A stretch of DNA of 64,000 nucleotides, from positions 62,001 through 126,000 of the forward strand of contig CALXBK010000002.1 of NCBI GenBank assembly GCA_944386545.1, in the 5' to 3' direction. Of this stretch, positions 17,682 through 23,784 are shown piece after piece (positions within the stretch are counted from its first letter, which is position 1; every line of letters begins with the position of its first letter). Source of the stretch: an uncultured Ruminiclostridium sp. (GTDB taxonomy: Bacteria; Bacillota; Clostridia; Oscillospirales; Ruminococcaceae). Under the pieces are notes generated by a model that worked only from the letters and a program-made list of their open reading frames with translations, did no database searches and had not been told where the DNA came from. The translations under genes and the position numbers were made by a program.

Positions 17682-18830
17682 ATGACAGCTACTGCAAGAG
17701 AAATCCTCTTTAACAGCTCGGACAGAGTTGCTCCTTTGGGGCTTATCCCTATTCCCGGCTCGGAAGAGCTTGGCAAAAAGGTAAACGACTATCTCGTAAA
17801 GTGGTCAAATGAATCCGGCTTTGCCTGTGATAACTTCCTTATCGAAAATGAATGTCCGAGATTTTCCTCGGGCGACGGCAAGGGACTCATCAGAAGAACG
17901 ATAAGAGGCTACGATGTATATATTATTGCCGATGTCGGAAATTACAGCATGGAATATCCCTTATTCGGTAAAATGAATGCAATGTCTCCCGACGACCATT
18001 TCCAGAATTTAAAGCGTATCATACAGGCTATCGGCGGTAAGGCTCACAGAATAAATGTTATCATGCCTATCCTTTACGGCGGCAGACAGCACAGAAGAAA
18101 CTACCGTGAATCCCTTGACTGCGCGGTTGCTTTGCAGGAGCTTCAGAATATGGGCGTTTCAAATGTCATCACCTTTGACGCTCACGATCCGAGAGTGTGC
18201 AACGCTATTCCTCTTATGGGCTTTGACAACATTATACCTACATATCAGGTACTTAAATCCATGTTCAAGTATGTTAATGACTTCAAGATGGATAAGGAGC
18301 ATTTCATGGTAGTAAGCCCCGACGAGGGAGCTATGAACAGAAATATGTATTATTCCTCCGTTCTCGGTGTAGATCTCGGTATGTTCTACAAAAGACGTGA
18401 TTATTCACAGGTTGTTAACGGCCGTAATCCCATCGTGGCGCATGAATATCTCGGCAACTCAGTTGAGGGCAAGGACGTTTTCATTGCAGACGATATTATT
18501 TCATCCGGCGAATCCATGCTTGATATTGCAATCGAGCTTAAAAAGCGCAACGCTAAAAGAATTTTCGCTTATGCTACCTACGCAATTTTCACAAACGGAC
18601 TTGAAAAATTTGATGTAGCGTACGAAAAAGGTCTTATTGATTACGTATTCGGTACAAATCTCACCTACCGCACACCTGAACTTCTGAGCAGAAAGTGGTT
18701 CTGCGAGGTTGACGTATCCAAATATGTTTCTTATCTTATTACGGCACTCAACCACGATATGTCAATAAGCATGGTAATTGATCCTCATGAGAAGATTACC
18801 GCACTTCTTGAAAGTCATAAGAACGACTGA
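17682..18830 (+). CDS. prs: Divergent ribose-phosphate pyrophosphokinase (PRPP synthetase homologue)
   Basis: 382 aa, longer than the usual ~315. Type I phosphoribosyltransferase fold with the PRPP loop VFIADDIISSGESML, a catalytic-loop-like segment YGGRQHRRNYRESLDCAVALQEL, and VVSPDEGAMNRN where classic Prs has SPDxGGVxR. The usual DLHxxQIQGFF is replaced by FDAHDPRVCN. These changes mark a divergent group common in Clostridia and annotated as Prs; activity as the housekeeping PRPP synthetase is likely but not proven here. Follows glyA by 64 bp, which suits purine and one-carbon metabolism. Confidence 0.78.
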   Translation: MTATAREILFNSSDRVAPLGLIPIPGSEELGKKVNDYLVKWSNESGFACDNFLIENECPRFSSGDGKGLIRRTIRGYDVYIIADVGNYSMEYPLFGKMNAMSPDDHFQNLKRIIQAIGGKAHRINVIMPILYGGRQHRRNYRESLDCAVALQELQNMGVSNVITFDAHDPRVCNAIPLMGFDNIIPTYQVLKSMFKYVNDFKMDKEHFMVVSPDEGAMNRNMYYSSVLGVDLGMFYKRRDYSQVVNGRNPIVAHEYLGNSVEGKDVFIADDIISSGESMLDIAIELKKRNAKRIFAYATYAIFTNGLEKFDVAYEKGLIDYVFGTNLTYRTPELLSRKWFCEVDVSKYVSYLITALNHDMSISMVIDPHEKITALLESHKND

Positions 18831-18837
18831 TAAAAAT

Positions 18838-18864
18838 TGCCTCCGCTAAATTTCAGCGGAGGCA
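18838..18864 (+). terminator. Terminator after prs
   Basis: TGCCTCCGCT (18838-18847) pairs perfectly with AGCGGAGGCA (18855-18864); followed only by CATTTGT. Confidence 0.7.
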
Positions 18865-18897
18865 CATTTGTAAAATGATAATGAAAGGAAGCTGTTT

Positions 18898-20154
18898 ATG
18901 CCGTTAGCGGACAGAATTCGTCCCGATACACTTGATGACGTTGTGGGACAATCTCATATACTCGCAAAGGGAAAGCCTCTGTATAATATTATTCAGAACG
19001 GCGAAATCCCCAATATGATATTTTACGGTCCGTCGGGCGTCGGAAAGACTACCGTTGCGAATATCATTGCTAAAAAAACGCAAATGAAGCTATACCGACT
19101 TAACGGAACGCAAGCGTCAATTTCCGACATAAAAGATGTGATTTCCGCTTTGGACGGCTTCGGTGCTTCTCAGGGAATACTTCTTTTTTTGGACGAAATT
19201 CAGTACCTCAATAAAAAACAACAGCAAACCTTGCTTGAATACATCGAAAACGGCGATATAACCCTTATTGCCTCAACCACTGAAAATCCGTATTTTTATG
19301 TATACAGCGCAATTCTTTCCCGTTGTACGGTGTTTGAATTCAAGCCCATTACAGCAGGAGATATTATTCCGGTGATAAGCAGGGCATTTTCCGCCATGGA
19401 AAAAGAGCTTGATACGAAATACACCGTTTCCGATGAAATAATCGGGCATATTGCCTATGGTTGCGGAGGAGATGTAAGAAAGGCGGTAAACACCGTTGAG
19501 CTTTGCTGTTTGTCAAGCTCTGATGGAAGCGTAACGATGGAAACCGCCGAGCTGCTCACCCAGAACAGCAGCATGAATTACGACAGAGACGGGGACAAGC
19601 ATTATGATATTCTTTCGGGGCTCCAGAAGTCAATACGAGGCTCTGATGAAAATGCCGCTTTGCATTACGCCGCAAGGCTGATTGCCGCAGGGGACATTAT
19701 TTCACTTTGCCGCAGACTTCTTGTAATAGCAAGCGAGGATATCGGACTTGCGTACCCGCTTGCAATACCCATTGTAAAAGCGTGTGTGGACAGCGCACTC
19801 CAGCTTGGACTTCCCGAAGCGAGAATACCGCTTGCCGATGCTATAGTTCTGCTTGCAACCTCTCCTAAATCAAACAGCGCATACCTTGCAATGGATGCGG
19901 CGCTTGACGATGTCAACAAAGGCAAAACAGGCGATATTCCGCGTCATCTTCAGAATGTTCACTGTGACGGCGAGGGGGCGGCGGTAAAAGGTCAGCATTA
20001 CCTTTATCCGCACGATTTCCCTAATCATTATGTTAAACAGCAGTATCTGCCCGACGAGATTAAGGACAGAGTTTACTACGCCTTCGGAGAAAATAAGCTC
20101 GAACAGCAGGCAAAAGCATACCGTGAAAAGATAAAAGGAGAGTGCAAGGAATAA
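18898..20154 (+). CDS. rarA: Replication-associated recombination protein RarA (MgsA)
   Basis: A clamp-loader-like AAA+ ATPase acting at stalled replication forks. 418 aa. MPLADRIRPDTLDDVVGQSHIL, Walker A GPSGVGKTT (about 44-52), Walker B LLFLDEIQYLN, sensor 1 ASTTENP, then the MgsA C-terminal tetramerisation domain with GSDENAALHYAARLIAAGD and SEDIGLAYPLA. The N-terminal region is slightly short compared with E. coli. Stop codon abuts the stop of the convergent permease gene with no spacer, so the transcripts must overlap. Confidence 0.93.
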   Translation: MPLADRIRPDTLDDVVGQSHILAKGKPLYNIIQNGEIPNMIFYGPSGVGKTTVANIIAKKTQMKLYRLNGTQASISDIKDVISALDGFGASQGILLFLDEIQYLNKKQQQTLLEYIENGDITLIASTTENPYFYVYSAILSRCTVFEFKPITAGDIIPVISRAFSAMEKELDTKYTVSDEIIGHIAYGCGGDVRKAVNTVELCCLSSSDGSVTMETAELLTQNSSMNYDRDGDKHYDILSGLQKSIRGSDENAALHYAARLIAAGDIISLCRRLLVIASEDIGLAYPLAIPIVKACVDSALQLGLPEARIPLADAIVLLATSPKSNSAYLAMDAALDDVNKGKTGDIPRHLQNVHCDGEGAAVKGQHYLYPHDFPNHYVKQQYLPDEIKDRVYYAFGENKLEQQAKAYREKIKGECKE

Positions 20155-20529
20155 TTAACCGTTCCTTTGTTTTTCTTCACTCCTGTTTTTCTTACCGAAA
20201 AGCTCGTGAAATCCTATAACAAGCAAAAACACGGCAAACAGCCTTTTTAAAACACCCACGTCAATATAATACGCCGCAATACTTCCCGCAACAGCGCAGG
20301 GAAGTGCAGTAATAAGATATTTTAAAACAAGCTTAAAATCAATAAGCTTGTTTTTTATATGCAAAAATACCGAAAACAAAGCTATCGGCAAAAAGAACAA
20401 CAGATTTACCCCCTGTGCAATATCCTGCGGCACACCTGCAAAGGCAGACAGATATATAAGAAGGACAAACCCGCCGCCAAGCCCCATTGACGCCGATAAG
20501 CCTGCCAGAAAACCTATTATAATATTCAT
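20155..20529 (-). CDS. TauE/SafE-family half-size permease, second of pair
   Basis: 124 aa, three to four membrane segments; begins IIIGFLAGLSASMGLGGGFVLLIYL, the glycine-rich loop that opens each half of TauE/SafE transporters (sulfite, sulfonate or sulfoacetate exporters). Full-length family members have two such repeats in ~250 aa; here each repeat is a separate gene. The ATG overlaps the stop of the upstream half by 4 bp. Probably forms a heterodimer with it. The charged C-terminal tail KKNRSEEKQRNG is probably cytoplasmic. Substrate unknown. Confidence 0.8.
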   Translation of the reverse strand: MNIIIGFLAGLSASMGLGGGFVLLIYLSAFAGVPQDIAQGVNLLFFLPIALFSVFLHIKNKLIDFKLVLKYLITALPCAVAGSIAAYYIDVGVLKRLFAVFLLVIGFHELFGKKNRSEEKQRNG

Positions 20530-20873
20530 ATCAACAGCTTCACCGCACTTGCAATTATAATAACACCGAATATTTTTTTCAGCACTTTGCCTGAAATTTT
20601 TTTCAGCAGTAATGAGCCTGCCAATGCACCTATAATTCCATAAGGGATAAACTCAAACGCTTTGCCGAAATCGAGCTTTCCCTGAATATAATATGAAACG
20701 GCGGTTGTAATGCTTAAAATCAATATAAGCGCAACGGATGACGCATGAACTTTTCGTTGGTCATTTTCACTTTTTTCAAAGCAGGCGACGGCAACAGTAC
20801 CGCCGCCCGAGCCGAATAAACCGTTCAGTATACCGCAAAGTCCGCCTAAAAGATAATTAATATACTTTTTCAT
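20526..20873 (-). CDS. TauE/SafE-family half-size permease, first of pair
   Basis: 115 aa with three to four membrane segments and the repeat motif LLGGLCGILNGLFGSGGGTVAVACF, equivalent to the N-terminal half of TauE/SafE exporters. Translationally coupled to the second half (4-bp overlap). About 70 bp upstream is a hairpin terminator, preceded by a ~160-nt structured region that may regulate the pair. RBS is weak (GATGGTG). Split arrangement seen directly; heterodimer is inference. Confidence 0.8.
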   Translation of the reverse strand: MKKYINYLLGGLCGILNGLFGSGGGTVAVACFEKSENDQRKVHASSVALILILSITTAVSYYIQGKLDFGKAFEFIPYGIIGALAGSLLLKKISGKVLKKIFGVIIIASAVKLLI

Positions 20874-20945
20874 TATAACACCATCAGTAAAAATTTATCG
20901 GATAATCATATTATTTGACGGAATTTGCGCTATATACAAACGAGA

Positions 20946-20973
20946 AGCCGTGCTGCCATAAAGCAACACGGCT
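20946..20973 (-). terminator. Terminator at the end of the structured RNA upstream of the permease pair
   Basis: AGCCGTGTTGC and GCAGCACGGCT (minus strand) form an 11-bp stem with one G-T pair and a 6-nt loop, followed by TCTCGTTTGT. The opposite strand has a better T run (GATTATTTTT), but no plus-strand gene ends here. Confidence 0.65.
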
Positions 20974-21135
20974 GATTATTTTTAGGTACCACCTTGCCGG
21001 GGTATGATGATAAAACCCGCACATAATGCACGGTGGGTAAGATCACCCGAATGGTTCACGCTCCCTTCGTCCGCAAAAGCGGGAGGTCTGCAATCCGCAC
21101 CCGGAGAGAAATCCCTATTAAAGAGTGTTGGATCA
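20974..21135 (-). ncRNA. Unidentified structured RNA or riboswitch-like leader
   Basis: About 160 nt between the DUF1292 gene and the permease pair, minus strand, markedly more GC-rich than surrounding intergenic DNA. Possible helices: CCGGG (near 21100) with CCCGG (near 21000), CCGC-TTTT-GCGG, GGGT-GATCTT-ACCC, and CCGTGCA-TTA-TGTGCGG. It ends with GGTGGTACC (20985-20993) 12 nt before the terminator. That 9-mer resembles the T-box core, but the GCG that follows it in T-boxes is missing. The layout (RNA, terminator, gene) fits a riboswitch; its size and a promoter-like TATGAT upstream also fit a stand-alone RNA such as 6S. No family recognised. Confidence 0.5.
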
Positions 21136-21178
21136 TATACAATCATACTTTAACGCACAAGGCAGTGAAAAAACAAGC

Positions 21179-21484
21179 TTAATCCTCGGTTTCAAAAACC
21201 TCGGAAAATCTGTCAAGGAATGCCGCGCCTACACGGTCGTATTCCTCGTCGCTGTCGATTGTAGCAAGATAAGGCTCGCCGTCCTTTTCGGTTTCCTTGA
21301 GTATAACGAACTCCTCTTCGTTTCCCTCGCCTTCTTCAATAAAGGGAACTAAAGCAAAGTAGTTGCTTCCCTCAAATTCCATACCGTCGATTATTTCAAA
21401 GGTAACTGTATTTCCGTCCTCGTCCTCAAGATCTATAAGCTCGGGAGTGTATTCTTCGTTTTCAAGCATTTCTTTTTCTGACAT
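21179..21484 (-). CDS. DUF1292 (YrzB-like) acidic protein
   Basis: 101 aa, strongly acidic. The central LIDLEDEDGNTVTFEIIDGMEFEGSNYFALVP and EFVILKE are typical of DUF1292, a conserved Firmicutes family of unknown function usually near ruvX/alaS but alone here. Start taken at ATG 21484, about 7 bp after GGAAAGGACA; a TTG six codons earlier overlaps that RBS. It has a good promoter of its own (21530-21558). Confidence 0.85.
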   Translation of the reverse strand: MSEKEMLENEEYTPELIDLEDEDGNTVTFEIIDGMEFEGSNYFALVPFIEEGEGNEEEFVILKETEKDGEPYLATIDSDEEYDRVGAAFLDRFSEVFETED

Positions 21485-21529
21485 TGTATTTGTCCTTTCC
21501 AAGTGGATTTATCTGTATCCTGTAATTTT

Positions 21530-21558
21530 ATTGTACATTAAATACGCTCCCTTGTCAA
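21530..21558 (-). promoter_or_regulatory. Promoter of the DUF1292 gene
   Basis: Minus strand TTGACA (21553-21558), 17-bp spacer, TACAAT (21530-21535). Confidence 0.85.
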
Positions 21559-21756
21559 GTGTTATTTTGTGTTTTACAGACGCTAATATTCTTTTGTTAA
21601 ATAAAAAATTTATACAGAACTAAGAATAATCATAAAACAGTTAATTATGTCCTTTTTATCGTATAAAATATAATGATTTTGTGTAAACTGTGAAACTATG
21701 TGCATATTGAATAAACGGGTTTTATCTATTTTGTATACTTTTTTTGGGAATTTCTA

Positions 21757-21785
21757 TTGACTATCCTGTTTAATTATGATATTAT
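21757..21785 (+). promoter_or_regulatory. Promoter of the large structured RNA
   Basis: TTGACT (21757-21762), 17-bp spacer, TATTAT (21780-21785), giving a start near 21791. No protein gene lies downstream for over 1.2 kb. Confidence 0.8.
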
Positions 21786-21927
21786 ATAGGCAAGGAAGAA
21801 AGAAATTCCCCAGACAGAACAAGACATCTTGATACACAACATCTTAACAAAATAAAGAATGTGTTGTTCACCATGTATATGAGCGGAAGCATATACAAAT
21901 AACAAAGTCGGTAAGGAGGCGAGTCCG

Positions 21928-21984
21928 ATGGCAAATGAAAAAATAAACGAGTCACAGTCTGTTGAGGCTCGCGGTATGAAGTAA
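21928..21984 (+). CDS. Possible 18-codon peptide inside the large RNA
   Basis: ATG 21928 is 8 bp after a perfect GGAGG (21915-21919) and is followed by 17 more codons and TAA; the peptide begins MANEKINESQ. The SD-start pair is as good as that of real genes nearby, so ribosomes could load here. It may equally be part of an RNA helix (GGCGAG with CTCGC downstream). No homologue recognised. Confidence 0.3.
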   Translation: MANEKINESQSVEARGMK

Positions 21985-22804
21985 GAGACGATAGAATGAT
22001 GATAATACTCAAGCGGTACTCATCACATCGTAATGTAATTGAAGTAACTTAAAACCGCCGGCTGAAACAGACATGATTCGGAATATAACGGTTTTCGGCA
22101 AATATCGAAACAAAAAATACAGGCAGGGTTGCCAAACGCAGCGGACGGAATAATACATTCCGATAAAAAAGCCTTAAGTATCAGAGTTAAGATAGAAAGC
22201 CGAGAGACGAATCCCAAAAAAGACGAACTCTTGAAATGTGGAAGAGCAAAATGCAGCCGAAGCAACATCGAAAACGGATAGATCCGAACTCAGCAATACG
22301 CTTCGACAAAACTCGCAGAAGCTCTGAAGAAATGGGAAATTAATCGTCATAATAAACCGTAGAATAGAAATTTAATATAAACCGCAAAACCTTTTAAGCA
22401 ACATGAAATGTTGCACTTTCCCGCTAAGGCGTTTAATATAAAAAGTCTTTACGTCGTAAAGGTAAGGTGGTTATAATGTACAGTGTTTACATGAACGAGG
22501 TGATTAAGACATAGTTTTTGTCACCGATTATGATAAACGGTAGACTGAATACTCCGTATGAAAAGTATTTAACTGCTGTAAAAATCAACAAGCCTGTGTT
22601 TGTTGACAGTTAAAGCAATAAAGTTGAAAATACAGTAAAACGGAAGGTATAGTCCAATGTACAAATGATAAATATTCTCGGATAGCGGCATAAAGCTTAA
22701 AGCGTTGGTTAAATCGGTCGAGGCGAGCGGTAAATCCGAAAGCCGGAGGAATTAACATAACGCAGGGTAGTAAATGATATGCCGATCGAACAAAATTAAA
22801 TAAC

Positions 22805-22839
22805 AAGGGCTCTGAAGTATGTGTTGCTTCGGAGCCCTT
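22805..22839 (+). terminator. 3' hairpin of the large RNA
   Basis: AAGGGCTCTGAAG (22805-22817) pairs with CTTCGGAGCCCTT (22827-22839), 13 bp with one T-G pair and a 9-nt loop. The following T run is poor (AACACTTATACT), but repeat copy C starts 13 bp later. Confidence 0.7.
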
Positions 22840-22852
22840 AACACTTATACTA

Positions 22853-22995
22853 TTCAATAAGCGGCTTGCCCCATCATTCAACGTGGCAAACCGCAGCGAA
22901 GCTGCGATTCAGTTTCAGTTGGGGATTGAACCCAAACTGAAACTGAATATGGAACCCGCCACCTTAGAGGCGGAGGACATCTTGCCTAAGTTATA
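22853..22995 (+). repeat. 143-bp hairpin-rich interspersed repeat, copy C
   Basis: Same orientation as copy B. Long stem kept with one mismatch (CCCAAACTG for CCCCAACTG). It begins TTCAATAAG 13 bp after the large-RNA hairpin and ends TAAGTTATA directly against the -35 box of the next promoter. Confidence 0.87.
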
Positions 22996-23024
22996 TTGAC
23001 TTTTTCGGTTAAATAATGTATAAT
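22996..23024 (+). promoter_or_regulatory. Promoter of the small membrane protein gene
   Basis: TTGACT (22996-23001), 17-bp spacer, TATAAT (23019-23024). The -35 abuts the end of repeat copy C. Confidence 0.85.
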
Positions 23025-23070
23025 CCAACTGAACGGGATTTCTTTCTCTGTTTTAAAAAAGGAGACAAAC

Positions 23071-23583
23071 ATGAACGGTACTTTTTCCGAGCAAGACATT
23101 TACGAAATTAACAATTCCTCAGTGTATACTTTCTCAAGCAAAAAGCCTAAAAGCCATACAGCTGTTCTTATTGTTACCTGTGCTGTGGTGTTTTTGGCGT
23201 TGGCTGTTGCAATAGTTTTGCTCGCAACGGGAAAATTAGACGTTGGTGGTGCATCCCTTGTACTTTTGGGTTCGTTTTTTGTGATGGTGATATATATTAT
23301 CAAGCATCTGCAATTCGATGCAACGGCGGCTCTGACACAGTACTTTGTAGATTCTCAGCAAAACTGCTATAAAATTCAATTTACCAAGGTATGTGCAAAA
23401 GCAGTAAGAGTAGAGCGCCACTTTTCATTAATCCCACTTGTGGGTGAGGTTAAAACCTTTATAGATGCAATGCAAAAGCTGAAGGTTAAAGAAGGATATA
23501 TGAAAGATGCCTATACCGAGTCGCAGGATAAGCTGCTCGGATACTATTATGTAAAACGGTTTAAGCAGGGAATAAAGGACTGA
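23071..23583 (+). CDS. Hypothetical two-TM membrane protein, probably truncated by an in-frame TGA
   Basis: 170 aa with two membrane segments (about 31-53 and 59-78) and a soluble C-terminal part; no family recognised. Strong promoter and RBS (AAGGAGA). The reading frame continues past TGA 23581-23583 for 29 sense codons to TAA at 23671-23673, and the extension (NWYDGGEAKVKLLGN, then KIPAGYTLAE) looks like real protein. A terminator follows the second stop. So the original gene was probably about 200 aa and has a nonsense change, or the TGA is read through. Other genes here use TGA as stop, so general recoding is excluded. Confidence 0.7.
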   Translation: MNGTFSEQDIYEINNSSVYTFSSKKPKSHTAVLIVTCAVVFLALAVAIVLLATGKLDVGGASLVLLGSFFVMVIYIIKHLQFDATAALTQYFVDSQQNCYKIQFTKVCAKAVRVERHFSLIPLVGEVKTFIDAMQKLKVKEGYMKDAYTESQDKLLGYYYVKRFKQGIKD

Positions 23584-23688
23584 AATTGGTACGACGGGGG
23601 AGAGGCAAAGGTTAAGCTGCTCGGAAATATCAACTCCGTCAAAATTCCTGCCGGATACACACTTGCAGAATAATTTACATAACAACAG

Positions 23689-23716
23689 CCGCCGTCAGAC
23701 GATGGCGGTTTTATTT
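23689..23716 (+). terminator. Terminator after the small membrane protein gene
   Basis: CCGCC (23689-23693) pairs with GGCGG (23704-23708), followed by TTTTATTT. Confidence 0.75.
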
Positions 23717-23742
23717 CTGCATAAGGCAAATAGAGAATAAAA

Positions 23743-23771
23743 CAGTCGCCGCACCATCGGTACGGCGACTG
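23743..23771. terminator. Terminator of the solute-binding protein gene
   Basis: CAGTCGCCG (23743-23751) pairs with CGGCGACTG (23763-23771); followed on the minus strand by TTTTATT and on the plus strand by AAATTTTATTT. Confidence 0.85.
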
Positions 23772-23784
23772 AAATTTTATTTAA

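Larger units (their letters stand above)
21791..22839 (+). ncRNA. Candidate large (about 1.05 kb) structured non-coding RNA
   Basis: The longest gene-free stretch here is bounded by a SigA promoter and a 13-bp hairpin. All plus frames are broken by stops. Helices seen: 21875-21881/21890-21896; nested 21989-21992/22027-22030 and 21998-22002/22020-22024; 22051-22057/22089-22095; 22146-22151/22157-22162; 22398-22404/22408-22414 (GAA loop); 22447-22452/22456-22461; 22499-22503/22521-22525. A long rod at 22543-22654 has seven stacked segments (22543-22546/22651-22654, 22549-22552/22647-22650, 22554-22557/22640-22643, 22565-22570/22628-22633, 22571-22575/22607-22611, 22585-22591/22600-22606). A 3' domain is closed by 22686-22691/22779-22784 with 22702-22706/22759-22763 inside. 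Unpaired parts are A-rich, as in large structured RNAs. Size is in the class of GOLLD, ROOL or OLE, but I do not recognise it as any of these. Confidence 0.65.

Noticed and set aside
20985..20993. Definite T-box leader
   Set aside because: Only the GGTGGTACC core matches; the following GCG and a terminator overlapping the T-box are absent, so it is kept only as an open possibility.
22543..22656. Group I intron-like core (AAGGTATAGTCC with an upstream AGACT)
   Set aside because: The 12-mer resembles the S element and GACT/AGTC could be P7, but no P, Q or R elements are seen and both strings fit better in a continuous rod-like hairpin. No split gene surrounds it.
21791..22839. Group II intron reading of the large gene-free region
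   Set aside because: No GUGYG 5' end, no domain V hairpin (GAGCCGTATG-type), and no reverse transcriptase.
21782..22881. Three minus-strand ORFs of 76-98 codons across the large RNA
   Set aside because: No RBS, odd composition, and they overlap the plus-strand promoter, hairpin and repeat signals.
23581..23583. Genome-wide TGA recoding to Trp or Gly
   Set aside because: Many intact genes here end normally at TGA, for example pfp, the aspartoacylase-like gene and pnp.
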